DNA from: Sinotaia quadrata
Taxonomy: Eukaryota > Mollusca > Gastropoda > Architaenioglossa > Viviparidae
Direction of reading: 5' to 3'
Assembly (NCBI GenBank): GCA_028829895.1
Contig: CM054182.1
Location: 12,301,001-12,365,000, forward strand
Length of the DNA: 64,000 bases
The notes under the pieces were generated by a model, which saw nothing but the letters and a program-made list of their open reading frames with translations, was not told the DNA's origin and made no database searches. The position numbers and the translations under genes were made by a program. Shown here in pieces: positions 11,205 through 24,855 of the stretch; the first letter of the stretch is position 1; each line of letters starts with the position of its first letter.

Positions 11205-11953
11205 GTGAGTAACGCTTTAAAGACATTGGTGCATGTACAATGAGGTAGGAACTTATTATTGAACTTTTTTGCATTTAGCTCATTTACAGGAAACCACCAG
11301 AGACAAATATTTGAACCCTTATTATTTATGCAAGGACCTTTGTTAACTTTGTTGTTATTGTTAGCATATGTAATCTATTTTATAGCGGGATTACCACCCT
11401 TCAAAATATTTTGTTATTTAATTTTCTTTTTTCATCCATCGTTACTTGCTCTCTGCCTCATGATTGTGAGTGTGAATGGCCTAGAGCGACTGAATAACCA
11501 CTGCATTTGAGAGTTCTCCATGTTTAATAAACCTAAAGTTAGAATTTTAAAAGACTGAAGTTGTCTATCTTTGGTTTTGAAAGTGAGCGAGCGCAGTCGT
11601 TTTTTTCTGTCGTATCGTCCGTACTGTTTACACTTTATAGACCCATATGCACTCATACACACACACAGTTTCAGCCTACCCATAACCCTGCATACAGAAT
11701 AAATATTTCATCCAAACAAACACCTTGGTTCTTTCTGTGTGTAGAACCTGTCATAACATCCTTACAGGACCTATGAGTCGCTGACTAGTTATTGCCTCCC
11801 CTTGCGTCAGAGTGGTGGTGGTGGTGACATTAACATTTTGCAAGTCTGTTAAACAATCCAAACATCTGACAGTGAGCTGGTTATTGATTAAAGAAAATTA
11901 AACATGTTATAACAAAATGTCTGAAAACCCGAGTTTGAGCAGCTTTAATCATT

Positions 11954-12215
11954 GAAGAACAGTTAGGAATTAATGTGTTATTTTGAACAGATTACTGATG
12001 GAAGAACGACTAGGAATTAATGTGTTATTTTGAACAGAATACTGATGGAAGAACGACTAGGAATTAATGTGTTATTTTGAACAGATTACTGATGGAAGAA
12101 CGACTAGGAATTAATGTGCTATGATGTACAGATTACTGATGGAAGAGCAGCTAGGAATTAATGTGCTATGATGTACAGATTACTGATGGAAGAGCAGCTA
12201 GGAATTAATGTGTTA
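11954..12215 (+). repeat. 47-bp minisatellite, about 5.6 copies
   Basis: Units start at 11954, 12001, 12048, 12095, 12142 and 12189. Each carries ACTAGGAATTAATGTG and ACAGATTACTGATG. Two sub-types differ at TTATTTTGAA versus CTATGATGTA, and they sit in adjacent blocks. Confidence 0.95.
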
Positions 12216-12425
12216 TTATAATAAGCAACACTCGCATCACACTCAAATGATAAAACTAAATATAAACATATTTTCTCTCAATAAAATAATACTGAAATGG
12301 AATAATACTGAATATTACAGAACAATAAGTATTTTTTGTTCGCAGTTGCACAGGTGAAATTAAGTGAAATTATTTTCCTGAAAATAAATATATCCTCGAG
12401 CAAGTCTTCTTAATCCTTCCTACAG

Positions 12426-12584
12426 TATAATGATACACCCCTGAAGTAATAACGGGTGTTGAAATATTATTTACAAAATATAATGATACACCCGTAAATT
12501 AATAAGGGGTGTTGAAATACTGTTTCTCAAATATAATGACACACCTTGAAGTAATAACGGATGTTGAAATACTATTTCTCAAAT
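12426..12584 (+). repeat. 53-bp tandem repeat, three copies
   Basis: Units start at 12426, 12479 and 12532. Each begins TATAATGAYACACC and contains GGGTGTTGAAATA, so ACACCC and GGGTGT form a small inverted repeat inside each of the first two units. Confidence 0.92.
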
Positions 12585-12671
12585 ATCCTAATTAATTTAA
12601 GATCACACATAAATTCTAAAAGTAAAAAGGTTACTTTTAACCGCCGGTAACATGGCATGAGAACTCTATTC

Positions 12672-12932
12672 ACTTTCCTGTAGATAAACTGACCTGAAAC
12701 ACTATTTGGTTACCTGTAGGTAACGTGACCTGAAATACTATTTGGTTACCTGTAGGTAACGTGACCTGAAACACTATTTGGTTACCAGCAGGCAATATGA
12801 CGTGAGAATCTGATTACTCTAGGTAACGAGACGTGAGAACACAATTTGGTTACCTGTAGGTAACGTGACGTGAGAACACAATTTGATTACCTGTAAGAAA
12901 CGTGGCATGGGAATGCAATTTGGTTACCTGTA
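12672..12932 (+). repeat. 36-bp minisatellite carrying a hairpin
   Basis: About seven units of GGTTACCTGTAGGTAACGTG plus ACCTGAAACACTATTT. The 5' half is a perfect hairpin, GTTACC-TGTA-GGTAAC. Some units have substitutions that break the stem. Confidence 0.9.
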
Positions 12933-13423
12933 GCCAAGAATTTGCCAGTCATGGCATCTTCAGGAACAGTCTCAATACTAGACGAAGAGTTTGGATTTAT
13001 TATCTCAAACGTTCATGTTTTCTCTGTATTTTTTCAATGAAAATCTCTTATATTCATTTGTTTATTATTCTGTGTTAAATATTCATTCCTTGCACATAAT
13101 TCAACAGTAACCGTGCTCCACTACTGTTGTAAGACTCCAGTGTTTCAATGGTTCTCGCCGGTAAATGTTATTGTATAATAATTGAAATGACGACAATAAC
13201 ATAAATATAAATATTTGATATATTTTTACAGATTATAAATGATATAAATAAATGAATTCACATACATTATATACATGTCGTACTATGCGCAAAACATAAG
13301 CATATATTAATGCATATTTAATTGTTACGCATCATAATTATCAGTTTTGTAATACTGACTTTTTCATTTTCAGAAATCGTAGCAATCTTGGAAATGTATT
13401 ACTGTCATCCATTCGTCCCTCCA

Positions 13424-13528
<105 letters not shown>

Positions 13529-13649
13529 CTCTCAATCTATGTGCCTGTTAGACCTATGTACTGGATTTATCTAACCTTATATCTATAAAGTGCTTGGGTT
13601 AATCTGATATTTGTCAAAATGACACTGGTTTCGCTTTGCGTCAATTTCA

Positions 13650-13930
13650 GTCTAACAGAACAAATCACAGCAGATCAATAACCCCCAAACGAGCGTGTTT
13701 CCTTATTAATGACTCCCCCACCCCCTTCCTACAGGTACTCATGCGTCCCCAATCGGAGATAAAAATCTCGAACAGTGCAACTGCGGCCAGCACGAGGGGT
13801 CGATTATCACGCAATAGTAGCGTTACTCTCGGTCTAAACCACTTCCTGATTGTCATTGGTGTCCATTGTTATTCACACTTTACAAGTTGTTGGAGATGGA
13901 TTGCTCAATTGTGTACTCAGGTGCCCTTGA
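13650..13930 (+). repeat. Duplicated spacer block B, copy 1
   Basis: Aligns in order with 35232-35520: TCTAACAGAA, then an interval with a C-rich stretch, CCCAATCGGAGATAAAAATC versus CCCAAATCAGAGTTCACAATC, then GGACAGTGCAAC-like and CACTTCCTG blocks. The divergence is high, including small indels. No reading frame is conserved between the copies, so this is judged non-coding. Confidence 0.6.
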
Positions 13931-14145
13931 ACTTTAAGTGACGTCATTTTTTGTTTTTTGACTTGTCAAAGAGGGTTTATTGATTAGGTTTTTGAAAAGT
14001 ATAAAATATTGATGATTCATCTCTACATGGAAAACTGAAACCACTCAAAATATTACATGACGATGATGACCGTAACCTAACAGACATTAAAGACACAGAT
14101 ACCACATTCAGCATTTTTGAAAAAGTTAGAATCAAATGTTTTGCG

Positions 14146-14146
14146 T

Positions 14147-14187
<41 letters not shown>

Positions 14188-14353
14188 ACAAGTGATCATA
14201 TATAGTATTATATTTGTGAAATGCTTGGCTACAAAATAAAATAAAGATCCCATTTACTTTCGTTCCTTATTTTCTTATGATAATATCATAAAGACAAGAT
14301 CTTTTTTAATTTTCGTCTAGAGACTCTTGCGATGTCCTCCCCCCCCCCCCCCC
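14146..14353 (+). repeat. (TG)n tract and a C16 run
   Basis: TG repeats occupy about 14146-14188. A homopolymer of about 16 C lies at 14338-14353. The sequence between and after them, to 15712, is AT-rich with no recognisable gene. Confidence 0.9.
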
Positions 14354-15712
14354 AAGAAAATGTGTTAAAAATAATTACTTACACAGAATCAAAATTAGTA
14401 GATACATGCGTACATATTATATTATCTACAAACGGACCTAGAAATAATCCATTTTTACAATATATATTCACACACACACACACACTCAGACGCATATGTA
14501 TGCAAACATGTAAGTGTGTGCAACCAGTATAATGAAAGTAAAGATTTCTTGCACTTTCTGTTTTATGAACTGCACAATAATGCAAATTAAAAAATTCAAT
14601 GAAGTAAATAGTAAAGAATATATTTGCTGTGAAATTAAATGGTTGTACATTGTTATTATGAAGTGAGGAGAGGATAACCTAGAAGCCGTGTTGATCTCCC
14701 TTTATTACTGTATAAGATTAGCAACCAAACGTAACTCGAACGGATTGGACTCCCATTTCGAATCAAGAGAAAAACACAACGAGGAAAATTTAGATGACAG
14801 TTTTTAATGCTGTTTTATAGAATGATTTATCTCCTCTTAATTCGCTCTAGGAATATATCTTTTCCAGCTCTCTTAATATTAAAAAAGTAATGTATCAGAG
14901 GACGCTGAGAATTGCAATGATTGTTGAGCGTACTGTGAACTGACAACATGTAAAAATCCAGTGTGGACAATTATTTATTACAATGAATAACAGACATGAA
15001 GTGTGTGTTCTTAACTAAATATAAATGATTCAATAGGTAATTAATTATTAATTGGATTGAGTAATGATTCTGCCAGACCGTGAAATAGTTTATTCTGTGT
15101 ACGTTCCATTAAAAAAAAATGAACTGTCTAAATTCTCAAGAAAGATGGTATGCTACTCTGTGAGTAGAAGCTAATAAATATTTTATAACTGAAACGTTGG
15201 AAACCAAACACACCTGTAGAGAGTGTCCTGCCATGGAAAATGATGACAAGGTCCCATAAGTGACTTCTAAAGCAAGCAGCACATAAACTAAATCCAGTAA
15301 CTCCACTGGGAAATAAAATTATTAGAAACGGAATTGAAATATCTCATGTACATGTGTCGCCGCTATACTCTGGGGTGACTTTGTAATAATGACTTATACC
15401 AACTCTGTATAATTAGTTATGATACAAGACATCTACAAGTGCCGGTGCAGAGCATGGGTCACTGGTTAAATATGTATATCTGCAACTGTTACGCTGAAAT
15501 ACTGGTACGTCGCCAATTTGGCTCCGCCCCCAACTCAGATTCAGCTGAGATTTAATGTTTATGAATAATATATATATATATATATATAGAAACGATTATA
15601 ATTAAACGAACAGAGGACAAGACGTAATCATTACATTATCATTTGAACTACGAAAATAACGATAGAACTAACAAACACGCGTTTTAAAATAATAACAAGA
15701 AATTTAATAAAA

Positions 15713-16583
15713 CATACAACAACATGTTATTACAAGATTTAGAAAATTCAGTTCATCCTAAGCCAGTTCATTTGTACTGAAGTCACGTTCCGGATGGAAC
15801 TTAGCTTATGTATTGAAATGACGTCAGCTGGTAGACTTGAATTTTGCCAGCCAATAGATCGGCATGTCCCAATTCAGCCGGGACAAGTAGAACGGCCACA
15901 CAGGCACAGCCACACAGGCAAACAACAGGCAGCTATAAACGAGCAGCCGAGAATACACAATAAAAAGAAAAACCCTGCAACACAAACAATTGCAAAGCCT
16001 AAGTGTCCAGTCCAGTGCTCGATTAATAATTACTAAGTTTGGCATAGGCCTCTGAAAGGAAGAATATTAACATGTTCATAAATAAAACAGAGTATATAAC
16101 ATCCTAATAAAACTTAACCATTCACACAAATACAAAGACGTTTTTACCTATATAGCCAGGGTTTTCTTCTCTCATATACGACCCAGTGTTGTTTTGGGCG
16201 GACTACCCTTTCAGTCGTCAACCTCAGACGATTTTTCAGGAAGTAGTGAAGATAACATTTTCACTGTGGTTTTTATTACCCTGCTTAGACCAGCTTCTGA
16301 CCTGTTCAATTCATTAGCTCTAAGATGATTATGTCCCTCTAACAACTCTAACCACCCGCTAAGCGTACACACTGACCACACGCTGACCGCCTCGCTCGCA
16401 GACTTCAAACACCGCAGACATCAAACGCCAGTCCCTAAATCTTCCACACATGTCTCTCATTCATTTCAGGGCTTCCCTTCTCTGTAAACAGGACGCAATA
16501 CGCACTCATTCCACAAATGAAAATTTATATAAAATATATATGTGGGAATATTTTCCCATCATACAACAACATGTTATTACAAG
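15713..16583. repeat. Insertion-like segment between 24-bp identical direct repeats
   Basis: The 24 bases at 15713-15736 (core ACAACAACATGTTATTACAA) recur without change at 16560-16583. The roughly 820 bases between them are less AT-rich than the flanks and hold short protein-like frames on both strands, such as SGWLELLEGHNHLRANELN on the minus strand within 16211-16408. No transposase or retroelement motif is recognised. Either a mobile insertion with long direct repeats or a chance survivor of a local duplication would give this pattern. Confidence 0.5.
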
Positions 16584-16589
16584 TATTTA

Positions 16590-16715
16590 GAATTATAATT
16601 AGATGGATTAATTATATGGCTCATTAATGAGATGGTTAATTAATTAGATGGATTAATTCGATGAATTGATTAGATGGCCCACTAATTAGCTGAATTAATT
16701 AAATGACTTATTAAT
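16590..16715 (+). repeat. Degenerate TTAATTAGATGG-type repeat
   Basis: Loose repeats of ATTAGATGGATTAATT with variable spacing. The following 16716-17561 is AT-rich and shows no gene. Confidence 0.55.
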
Positions 16716-17561
16716 CCATTGTCCCGCTCATCTTGTATATTAAACATATTAATAAAGTAAATCCACCCATACATTTTCCACTATTATTTATTAATGTATC
16801 TATTATTAATTGCGGAATTCATAATATTGTGTGTTAAATCAGGCTATGACTAACTTTAACTTTATTTTTCTTAAAGATTAATTTTGTTCTTTCGAGCATC
16901 GTTTGCTAATATTACTTTACCACACTGTTAACAAAGTGTTCACATTAGCATTTTTTAGTTTTGTTTCCATTTTAAAAAGAAAGAAATCTTGGTTTCCAAG
17001 AAGTTATTTCAAAGTGGCAGGCGTCAAAACATTACATTATTAATCAATGTTTTCAGCTGAGTTTTGAGTGCCCGTTGGACTTCTATAGGACACATACACG
17101 GCCATTGTTTGTGATCTTCAAAAAAAAAAAATGTGCACAATAGATAATTGTCTGTCACACCACTTAGGGCGCACGTGATTAAGCGAGATAACATTGCTAT
17201 AGAGTTAGTCAGGCAGTGATTGGCTGATTCCACAATGACGTGGATTATATTTTAAGTATTTTTGTTTAAGTAAGTTATATGACCTATAGATCGAGACACG
17301 TGACTGGGTGTGGCTGACATGTCAGTCTCTAGGGACAGTAATTCCATTAGTCCAAAAGAAATATGGTGTGTAATATGAGTTACATTTTCATTGGAACCTG
17401 AGTTTTAGCCAATGGCCAGATAGGAAGCTTCTGTGGCAAATGCTAAAACTGCTTCTACCATCACAGCCAGTTACACCTAGACACATATAGACAGGTATAG
17501 GCAAATATAGACAATTGGCAGAATGGACGAAGAAACTGGTAAAAGAACTGATATATATGGA

Positions 17562-17690
17562 AAGGACAGATTAAGGCCACTGGCTGCATTACTAACGTTA
17601 AAACAGATTAGTGCCACTGGCTGCATTACTAACGTTAAAACGGACTAAGTCCACTGGCTGCATTACTAACGTTAAAACAGATTAAATTAT
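17562..17690 (+). repeat. Tandem repeat of about 37 bp, three copies
   Basis: Each unit contains CCACTGGCTGCATTACTAAC followed by GTTAAAAC and GATTA. The last two units are nearly identical. Confidence 0.9.
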
Positions 17691-18551
17691 ATTTGCAGTC
17701 TACATACTAGATATGAATAATTTATGCGATGAATACAACTGTAACAAATGCTACACTCTTAAGTGAGCACAGGTCGATGAGAGTTAGCTGGTAAACTCTC
17801 CAAAACATGAATAGAGTGCAGATTTATGTTTTGCATAGTAATGTATAGTTTCTAATTAGAAATGTGTAAGAATGAGAACTTATAGTGTAAATGTATGTGG
17901 AAAGTGTTCTAGCATAACAACAACCGCATAAGTCCACTGTAAATCACATACGGTCCCAAGTTAAGTGGTGTACGTTCCATGCACACCAAACATTTGTTAC
18001 AATGGTTCAGTCTTTAGAGAACAATAGTACTGTTTTCTAAAAACTACAGCTTTCATATTCATATATAACTGTGATAAATATAACACATTTATATAGTACA
18101 AGCTAATAAAAGAAAATAATGTCTTAAAATGATAACTTAAAAAAATGTACATAGATTTACAGTAAAAATCTTTTATCTTATTAGTCAGAATAATCAGTAC
18201 TGAATATACTGAATAATTTGTTTAAACAAAGGAAAAGCGTCACACAGCTATATGTATGGCTGTCCTGCGTACACAGATAATAAATGACTTTGTAAAATGC
18301 AGATGAATTATTACAAAACACTAAGAATTATATTTGCTCAATTTTATTTCAAATTCAGTTTTCAAACAATATGAAGCATTGTTTTAAATAAGAAAGTTAT
18401 TCATTGTATGAATGTAAAGGAAAATAAAAAGGATTTAACAAAATCACTTAAAGCAAGTTAAAGCAAGGTAAGCAAGAGTTTACCAAACTATATTTAATAT
18501 TGAAGAGAGAGTCTCTCTAAAATAAAACGAACATTTTCCTTATCTTTCCAC
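17691..18551. other. AT-rich spacer
   Basis: No gene, repeat array or recognised element is seen here. Confidence 0.5.
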
Positions 18552-18652
18552 ATAGACACACACACAGACACACACACACAGACACACACAGACACACACA
18601 CAGACACACACACAGACACACACAGACACACACACACAGACACAGACACAAA
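18552..18652 (+). repeat. CACACAGA compound microsatellite
   Basis: ACACACAGAC repeats with regular GA interruptions in a CA tract. Confidence 0.93.
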
Positions 18653-19007
18653 CAACTAAATTATAATTATAATCAGTACATTCTATTAGAATAGCTGTTA
18701 ATGTGAAATAACTGAGTCAGGGCTGTGTATAGAAACCTTATTTGCCATTTAAAAAAAAAACACACACAAGTATTTCTAACCTATTACATAATAATGCAAA
18801 GGAGACAAGCACAAATAAATTCTACACATACACAGGCCAGTTAATTGGTAGTCAGCTTTGTTTATCAGGCATGCGCTTTTCAGAGACTTCCAGAGCAAGA
18901 AGGACAGATGAAGAGAAACGATTGGGCAGGCACCAACGGTGCCAATAGCCAAGTTAATCTTTCTATATTTCTTCCTATTGCATAAAACGTATCTGTTTCA
19001 AACGAAT

Positions 19008-19148
19008 AACGCTGGTGTATGTAGATTTATAGAACACCTACCCCAAACACGCACAACGCTGGTGTATGTAGATTTATAGAACACCTACCCCAAACACGCA
19101 CAACGCTGGGGTGTGTAGATTTACAGAGCACGTACCGCAAACACAATT
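19008..19148 (+). repeat. 47-bp tandem repeat, three copies
   Basis: Units start at 19008, 19055 and 19102, each opening AACGCTGGKGTRTGTAGATT and containing an ACCCCAAACACGCAC-like end. The third unit is diverged at its 3' end. Confidence 0.92.
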
Positions 19149-19297
19149 CCGCAAACGAACACTCACAATTCTCAACATCTTACTTATGTGAGTATGGTGC
19201 GAACTAATTCTCTCGTACGGATGATCAAATACACAAACATCCATGCACAATCCCCAAACACACACTATCATTCAAATGAGCACATTCAGTACAACAC

Positions 19298-19298
<1 letters not shown>

Positions 19299-19364
<66 letters not shown>
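19299..19364 (+). repeat. (CA)n microsatellite
   Basis: About 32 CA repeats. The His/Thr open frames across it are artefacts. Confidence 0.95.
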
Positions 19365-19366
<2 letters not shown>

Positions 19367-19750
19367 TTCGCAAATTCATCCCAATCATTCAAACAACCGA
19401 CCAAACAAAAATCCCACTACTCTGTCTCCGGCACACGTGCGCACGCACAACGATCCCACACGCAATCTTCTCTCATACAATACAAAAGTTCGTTCACACA
19501 AATATGATCACTCCGGCCTTAACCCCCTCCCAATGAACAGGAGGAAATGGACATAACTCCCCTCTTTCTCCAACACGCGTCTGCATTCATACATTTCGTT
19601 TCCAGGAACCGATCATAGTACATGTACAAGAGAATTGCAGAGCTGATCCCTGGAATCGTGACTGTAACTTACACATACTGGTCCTGTTTTGACCCACGGG
19701 CTCCCAAACAGCCACACGCAGTTTAATTCTTACTTTAAGTTTATGCCAAA

Positions 19751-19830
19751 CGTGCATTCAAGCGGAAATGAAAGGCATTGTAATTAATTTTAGACGCGCT
19801 GCAATGAAACGCAAGGGTGTTGTTTTCTGA
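19751..19830 (+). repeat. Duplicated spacer block C, copy 1
   Basis: CATTCAAGCGG, AAAGGCATTGTAATT, CGCTGCAA and GGGTGTTRTTTTCTSA occur in this order here and again at 41821-41917. The second copy has an extra 10-20 bases around GGGGGTCACTGG. Confidence 0.65.
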
Positions 19831-20819
19831 TTGATCAAAGTAACGATAACTCCTGAATAAAAAACAATTTCCCCACATGATCTCGTTGACTCCTCCGTAC
19901 TGGCAGCACTATTGTTGTTCGTTCGAAACGTCACGATAATGTCCCTTTATTTATCTCCCATCGAAATCTCTAGGAGCTATAACAAAGTGCTAGAGACAAT
20001 TTGAAAGTTCAATGCTTTTCAAGGAATAATTTATACACTGTGATTTTATAATTTTTTAAAAATTAAATATAAATGGTAACGATTAAAAATGTCAATTATG
20101 TTTGAACCTCTAGATCTTTAAAGTGGCCTGTATTGCTTTATAAATAAATGTTTCAGTATTATTATTAACTAAGCATTCCGTATATTCATGTAATCTAATA
20201 AAGACAAATAAATTGATTTTATTGTCGTCTTAAATGAAAGATTTGGAAATTCTATTTATTGTATTTATTTGATAGATTATTTACATTTCGAAATTTTACA
20301 ATAGTGAAATAAGTAAAATAAAAATAAAACTAGAATTTACGTTATATCCACTCCAATTTTCTAATTACCTAAACTGAAACAGTTCTTGTAGTGAAGTAAA
20401 CAGCAATTATTCAAATAGAATGACAGAAACCATGTCTATTTTAAAGTGTTTTAACTGTATATTTTGAATAATAAATAGTTTAACATCCTTGATGAAGCAG
20501 AACATTTAATCTAACTGTGTTATCGTTATAAATTTATTTATAAATTAGGAGAATGTTTGAAACAGCGCTGCTCATTCTTAACGATAACTTTTGTCTTTAA
20601 GTGAAAATTAAAAATAGAAATAGCACTGACGGTATAAAGAGAAACTGTTTGCACTGCCAATATGCAGAAAACAAATTTGATAAAGGTATGAAAGCAGATC
20701 GTTATTTTTAATATTTCTTATTAATTTACAGTTGTATTTGTTATTTAATTTAACAACCCTTTAAGTTTCAGTCAGAATATTATTAATAAAATTTTCACTT
20801 AAGAGGGAATCTAATCCTA

Positions 20820-20941
20820 GTTAGTTTAGAAAGGTGCGTGTATGTGCGTGTGTATGTGTGTGTATGTGCATGTGTATGTAAGAGGTAAGAGATGGGGAGA
20901 GAGATAGGGAGAAAGGGAAACGGAGAGAGGGACTATGTGTA

Positions 20942-20980
<39 letters not shown>

Positions 20981-21003
20981 AGAAGGAAGATATGAATTGT
21001 ATG

Positions 21004-21070
<67 letters not shown>

Positions 21071-21102
21071 AGAAGAAAGATATGAATTGTATGTATGATT
21101 GT

Positions 21103-21157
<55 letters not shown>

Positions 21158-21880
21158 ACTAACGAATAAATAATAAATATAAAGGCAAACACAATAACAA
21201 AATCTGGCACAGGCACCTTGGGATGTGGGTGGCAGTTAATATTTCTACATTTTATGTTGGCACTAAAGTTTGATGTCATAGTGGTTTCTGTCATTTATTT
21301 GGTTTAGTCATTTAGGAATTGAAAAGTGCAATCTCTGACACAAGAATAAAGCTTGAACGTGTTCTTGTCCTCAATGTATTTATTTGATTTAGTTATTCAT
21401 GACTTCAAACGTGCAATCTCTGACACAAGAATAAAGCTTGAACGTGTTCTTGTCCTCAATGTATTTATTTCCCTACCGGCTTATGAAGTTGAAACAATCC
21501 GCAGTTTTTTTTCAATACGTTCAGTATGCTGGATATCAATATATATCAATTATACAAGTATTATTCACGCTGTTTCTTCACTGACGTGCAGTGAGATCTA
21601 CTAGTTACAGACAGGTCTAATGACACGTGACTGGATGCAGTTAAACCACTGAGTGTTAAGATTTAACTGTGTGAACAAGACCTTAGGAAATGAAATACTT
21701 ATTGTGACAGCTTTAAAGAAACTAAAGCCTACAATGGCTGGAAAGTTATGTTATTCTGATAGACTGGCTAATTTTGATGTTCTACATTATTCTATGTTAG
21801 CTACTGTTTTATTGAAAATTTCCAGATTCTAAACATGCTGAGGTAGTTTGCTGAGTCTGATGAGGTATATCAGGTAATAA
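20820..21880 (+). repeat. Duplicated spacer block D, copy 1, with large (TG)n tracts
   Basis: Aligns in order with 44925-45735. Shared landmarks are a GA-rich lead (AGAGGGACTATGTG versus AGATTGCGACTATGTG), long TG tracts, GGCAGTTAATATTTCTACATTTT versus GGCAGGAGCTACATTTTCT, GGATATCAATAT, GTTACAGACAGGTCTAATGACACG and GCAGTTAA-CC, then TATGTTATTCTGA and TTCCAGA-CTAAACA. Three TG tracts occur here (about 20944-20972, 21009-21061 and 21103-21153), separated by a repeated GTAAGAGAGAAGAAGRAAGA segment. No conserved reading frame is seen. Confidence 0.72.
21326..21470 (+). repeat. 85-bp tandem duplication
   Basis: GTGCAATCTCTGACACAAGA starts a block at 21326 that repeats identically from 21411 for about 60 bases. 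Only one copy is present in the paralogous block at 45240-45310, so the duplication arose after the spacer copies separated. Confidence 0.88.
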
Positions 21881-21889
21881 TAATAATAA

Positions 21890-23029
21890 GAAGAAGAAAT
21901 ACACTAATTATGTAAAAAATAACCCGAAATTGGCTCCTTTTCCCTAAAGTACTATTTTCTTAATATCATTTATACCACATTAATATTAATACCACAGATT
22001 GGTGTAAAAATCAAGGCGAAAAAAAAAGAAGTAGACTAATTATTACAATCAAATTCGAGTGTAATTTCTTATCCGATAACGTATGTGTAGTGGAGAATCT
22101 AGAGGGAAACATATTTCAGTATAAGCACTTATTTTGTTAATGTTCTCCTCAAATTTATTTAAAAACAAATAACGGCATTAAACACATTGCTTCATGCTGC
22201 AAATTTTATTTGTACGACCAGCGTCACAGTCACTCAGTCCCCCATTCATCGACAGACAACCAGGAAAGATGGTCGTTGAGTGGTTAACACTCAAAGCAAA
22301 ATCAACAACGTTAAATATACATTTACATCGCACTCTAATCATTTATTACAGGCAATAGATATAAATAAGCACACAAAAGTACGATATGTATATATCAACA
22401 CAATTATATCATAAGTATTTTTTACAAAGTCTGGTCACTCATTAGCAGATTCCAATATACTCAATGTTCAACACAAACCGTCATACCCTGAACACAAACT
22501 ATTTCCAGGACAGTTAGAAATAAATAATATAGTTACAAAGCGGGATATACAATGTAATTAATAACTCACTTTTAATGATTAGTGACTGACAACTCTATAT
22601 CTACATCAAAATCTACTTCTCTATCTCCATTTATATCTAAATCCACATCTATATCTATCCGGCGCAAATTCCTAGATGTCGGAAAGATTCATAAAAATGG
22701 TGAAGTGATCCACAATGATAGCAGACTGGTCAACGTATAGATCCTGAAATGTTTCAGTGGTCTACAAAAAGGCAGACTGACCTGGAAACACTGTGTTCTG
22801 GTACAATGATAGTCTGGTTCCCTGAAAACGCCTTCTATATTCATATTTAAAATAAGAAGCCAAGTTCAAAAGTCACTCAGTCACTAAAGGGTTAAACTAA
22901 TATATCATGGCAGTCGGGCTCCCGCAACTTTTCTGAGTTCAAGAACAAGATTAGTAAATATTTACGTAGTATTTACTCGACGTAGTTGTAGAGTTCGCTT
23001 TATTACTGCCCAGTATACTTCCGTCATAG
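21890..23029. other. AT-rich spacer
   Basis: No gene is seen. Around 22600-22665 there is a loose ATCTCTATATC pyrimidine-rich repeat. Confidence 0.5.
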
Positions 23030-23575
23030 CAGTATACTAGTTCACTAGTCACCAATGTTAATTACCTGCTAGTTCACTAGACACCAGTACTAGTAGCATG
23101 CTAGTTTACTAGCCACTGTTAGTTACATGCTAGTTCACTACACACCAGTATTAGTAGCATGCTATTTCTCTAGTTAGAGGCATGCTAGTTCACTAGCCAC
23201 TGTTAGTTATTTGCTAGTTCACTGGTCACCAGTATTAGTAGCATTCTATCTCTCTAGAGTCTAGATAGTAGCATGCTAATTTACCATCCACCAGCATTAC
23301 GAGCATTGCTAATTCGCTAGTTAATAGCATATTATTTTACTAGTCACCAGTATTAGTAGAATGCTACTTTATTAGCCACAAGTTAATAGCATTTAGTTCA
23401 CAACTCACCAGTATTAATAGCCTTTAGTTCACAACTCACCAATATTAATAGCTTGCTAGTTCACTAAATACCAATGCTAGTAGTATGCTATGTTACTAGT
23501 CACCTTCATTAGTAACATGTTAGTTTACTAGCCACCAGTATAAGCAGCATGCTAGTTCACTAGCCAACAATGTTA
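23030..23575 (+). repeat. Degenerate minisatellite of about 33-35 bp
   Basis: Some 15 units built on GCTAGTTCACTAGYCACCAG plus TATTAGTAGCAT, with many substitutions and length changes. This is an old, large array. Confidence 0.85.
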
Positions 23576-24855
23576 GTCGACTGTTTCAGGACTAAGCCCT
23601 CACTTTACCCTAACTGCAGTATTCAGCTACATCACTACAAATGACATTTTCTTCCTAAGAAGAAAATAAATAACTGTGCTTTTCTCTTTCACAAAGTCGA
23701 GAAACGCGATTTTCTTACAATATTGTTGTTAATTCGCCTCTATCGTGAGATTGCCAATAAGAGTACATGTACCTATGTCTAGCTTAATATTCATAACACG
23801 TTCTGTGACACATATCATGCTTGATTGAATGTGTTCTCTTTTAAAAGCAATATAAACCCAGTGAGCCGCATTGTTTTCCAAGATAATATTATGTTCAGCG
23901 CCATCCCTGACCTGCGTGTGACACTACTAACCTTTGTACTCTCTATATCTCATCCGTGCCTAGTCTCCTGCTATAGTTCATTCTTCCTTTACATGCTTAT
24001 GGTGGGTTTATTTTTAGTGACGTTATGAGTAAGATATATTTTCAACACTAAATACGCAATAACCTTGCTCAACACTATCTTGCTTTCTTTAAACAGGTGA
24101 AGAATCTTGCAATAATGTGAACGACAAGCAGGAAATGGTTAGATGCGTTAATATCAAACTAATGTAAACCGTTTGTTTTCCAACCTGAAATATTCTTTGT
24201 AATGTTTAGTAGACTGCGCCTCCTTACATGCAATTCTCTAACATGTCCTTTAACTGAAGCAACTGTCACGCATGCAAATCATTCAGTGTTCTATTTAAAA
24301 TGCGATGGTATGAATGGACAAACACTGATTCTGGTCTCGCTATGCATAATTAGATATTCTAGAGGCCCTAATTAGGCTCCAAAATTCAAATATACTTGGG
24401 TAAACTAGACAAAGCGTTTTTAAGCTGATTTATAGTCAATTATGTCTTTAACTTAATTTACCAATAAACTGTACGTCTAAAGAGGATTGTAGTGAATTGG
24501 ATAAGGAAAACGTAATCTCTCCCTCTAAATTTGAACATCTGTTTGTCCTTTATAAAATCTAAACATTCTCATTTTAAGCCCAACATATCATATATCAAAG
24601 GACTTGTCTTGATTACAGGAAGCTTGTAGGCTTTTGAATAGAGTCTGAACTGGGAGATTAGGCTCCCAAACCCACGGATAACGATTTTTCACTCAAGAAG
24701 AATGTATTTTATTTCATGCAGCCATACCCCCTTTGGCTGGTTTGTTGTTGCTCAATGTGAAAAGCAGGTGATTGTCAGACATACTATACAGTCTGGGTGA
24801 ATGTTGAATAACAAAAGAGCTCTGGCTAAAACGTTTATGGAAGTGCTGGATTGAT
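23576..24855. other. AT-rich spacer
   Basis: No gene or repeat array is recognised here. Confidence 0.5.
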
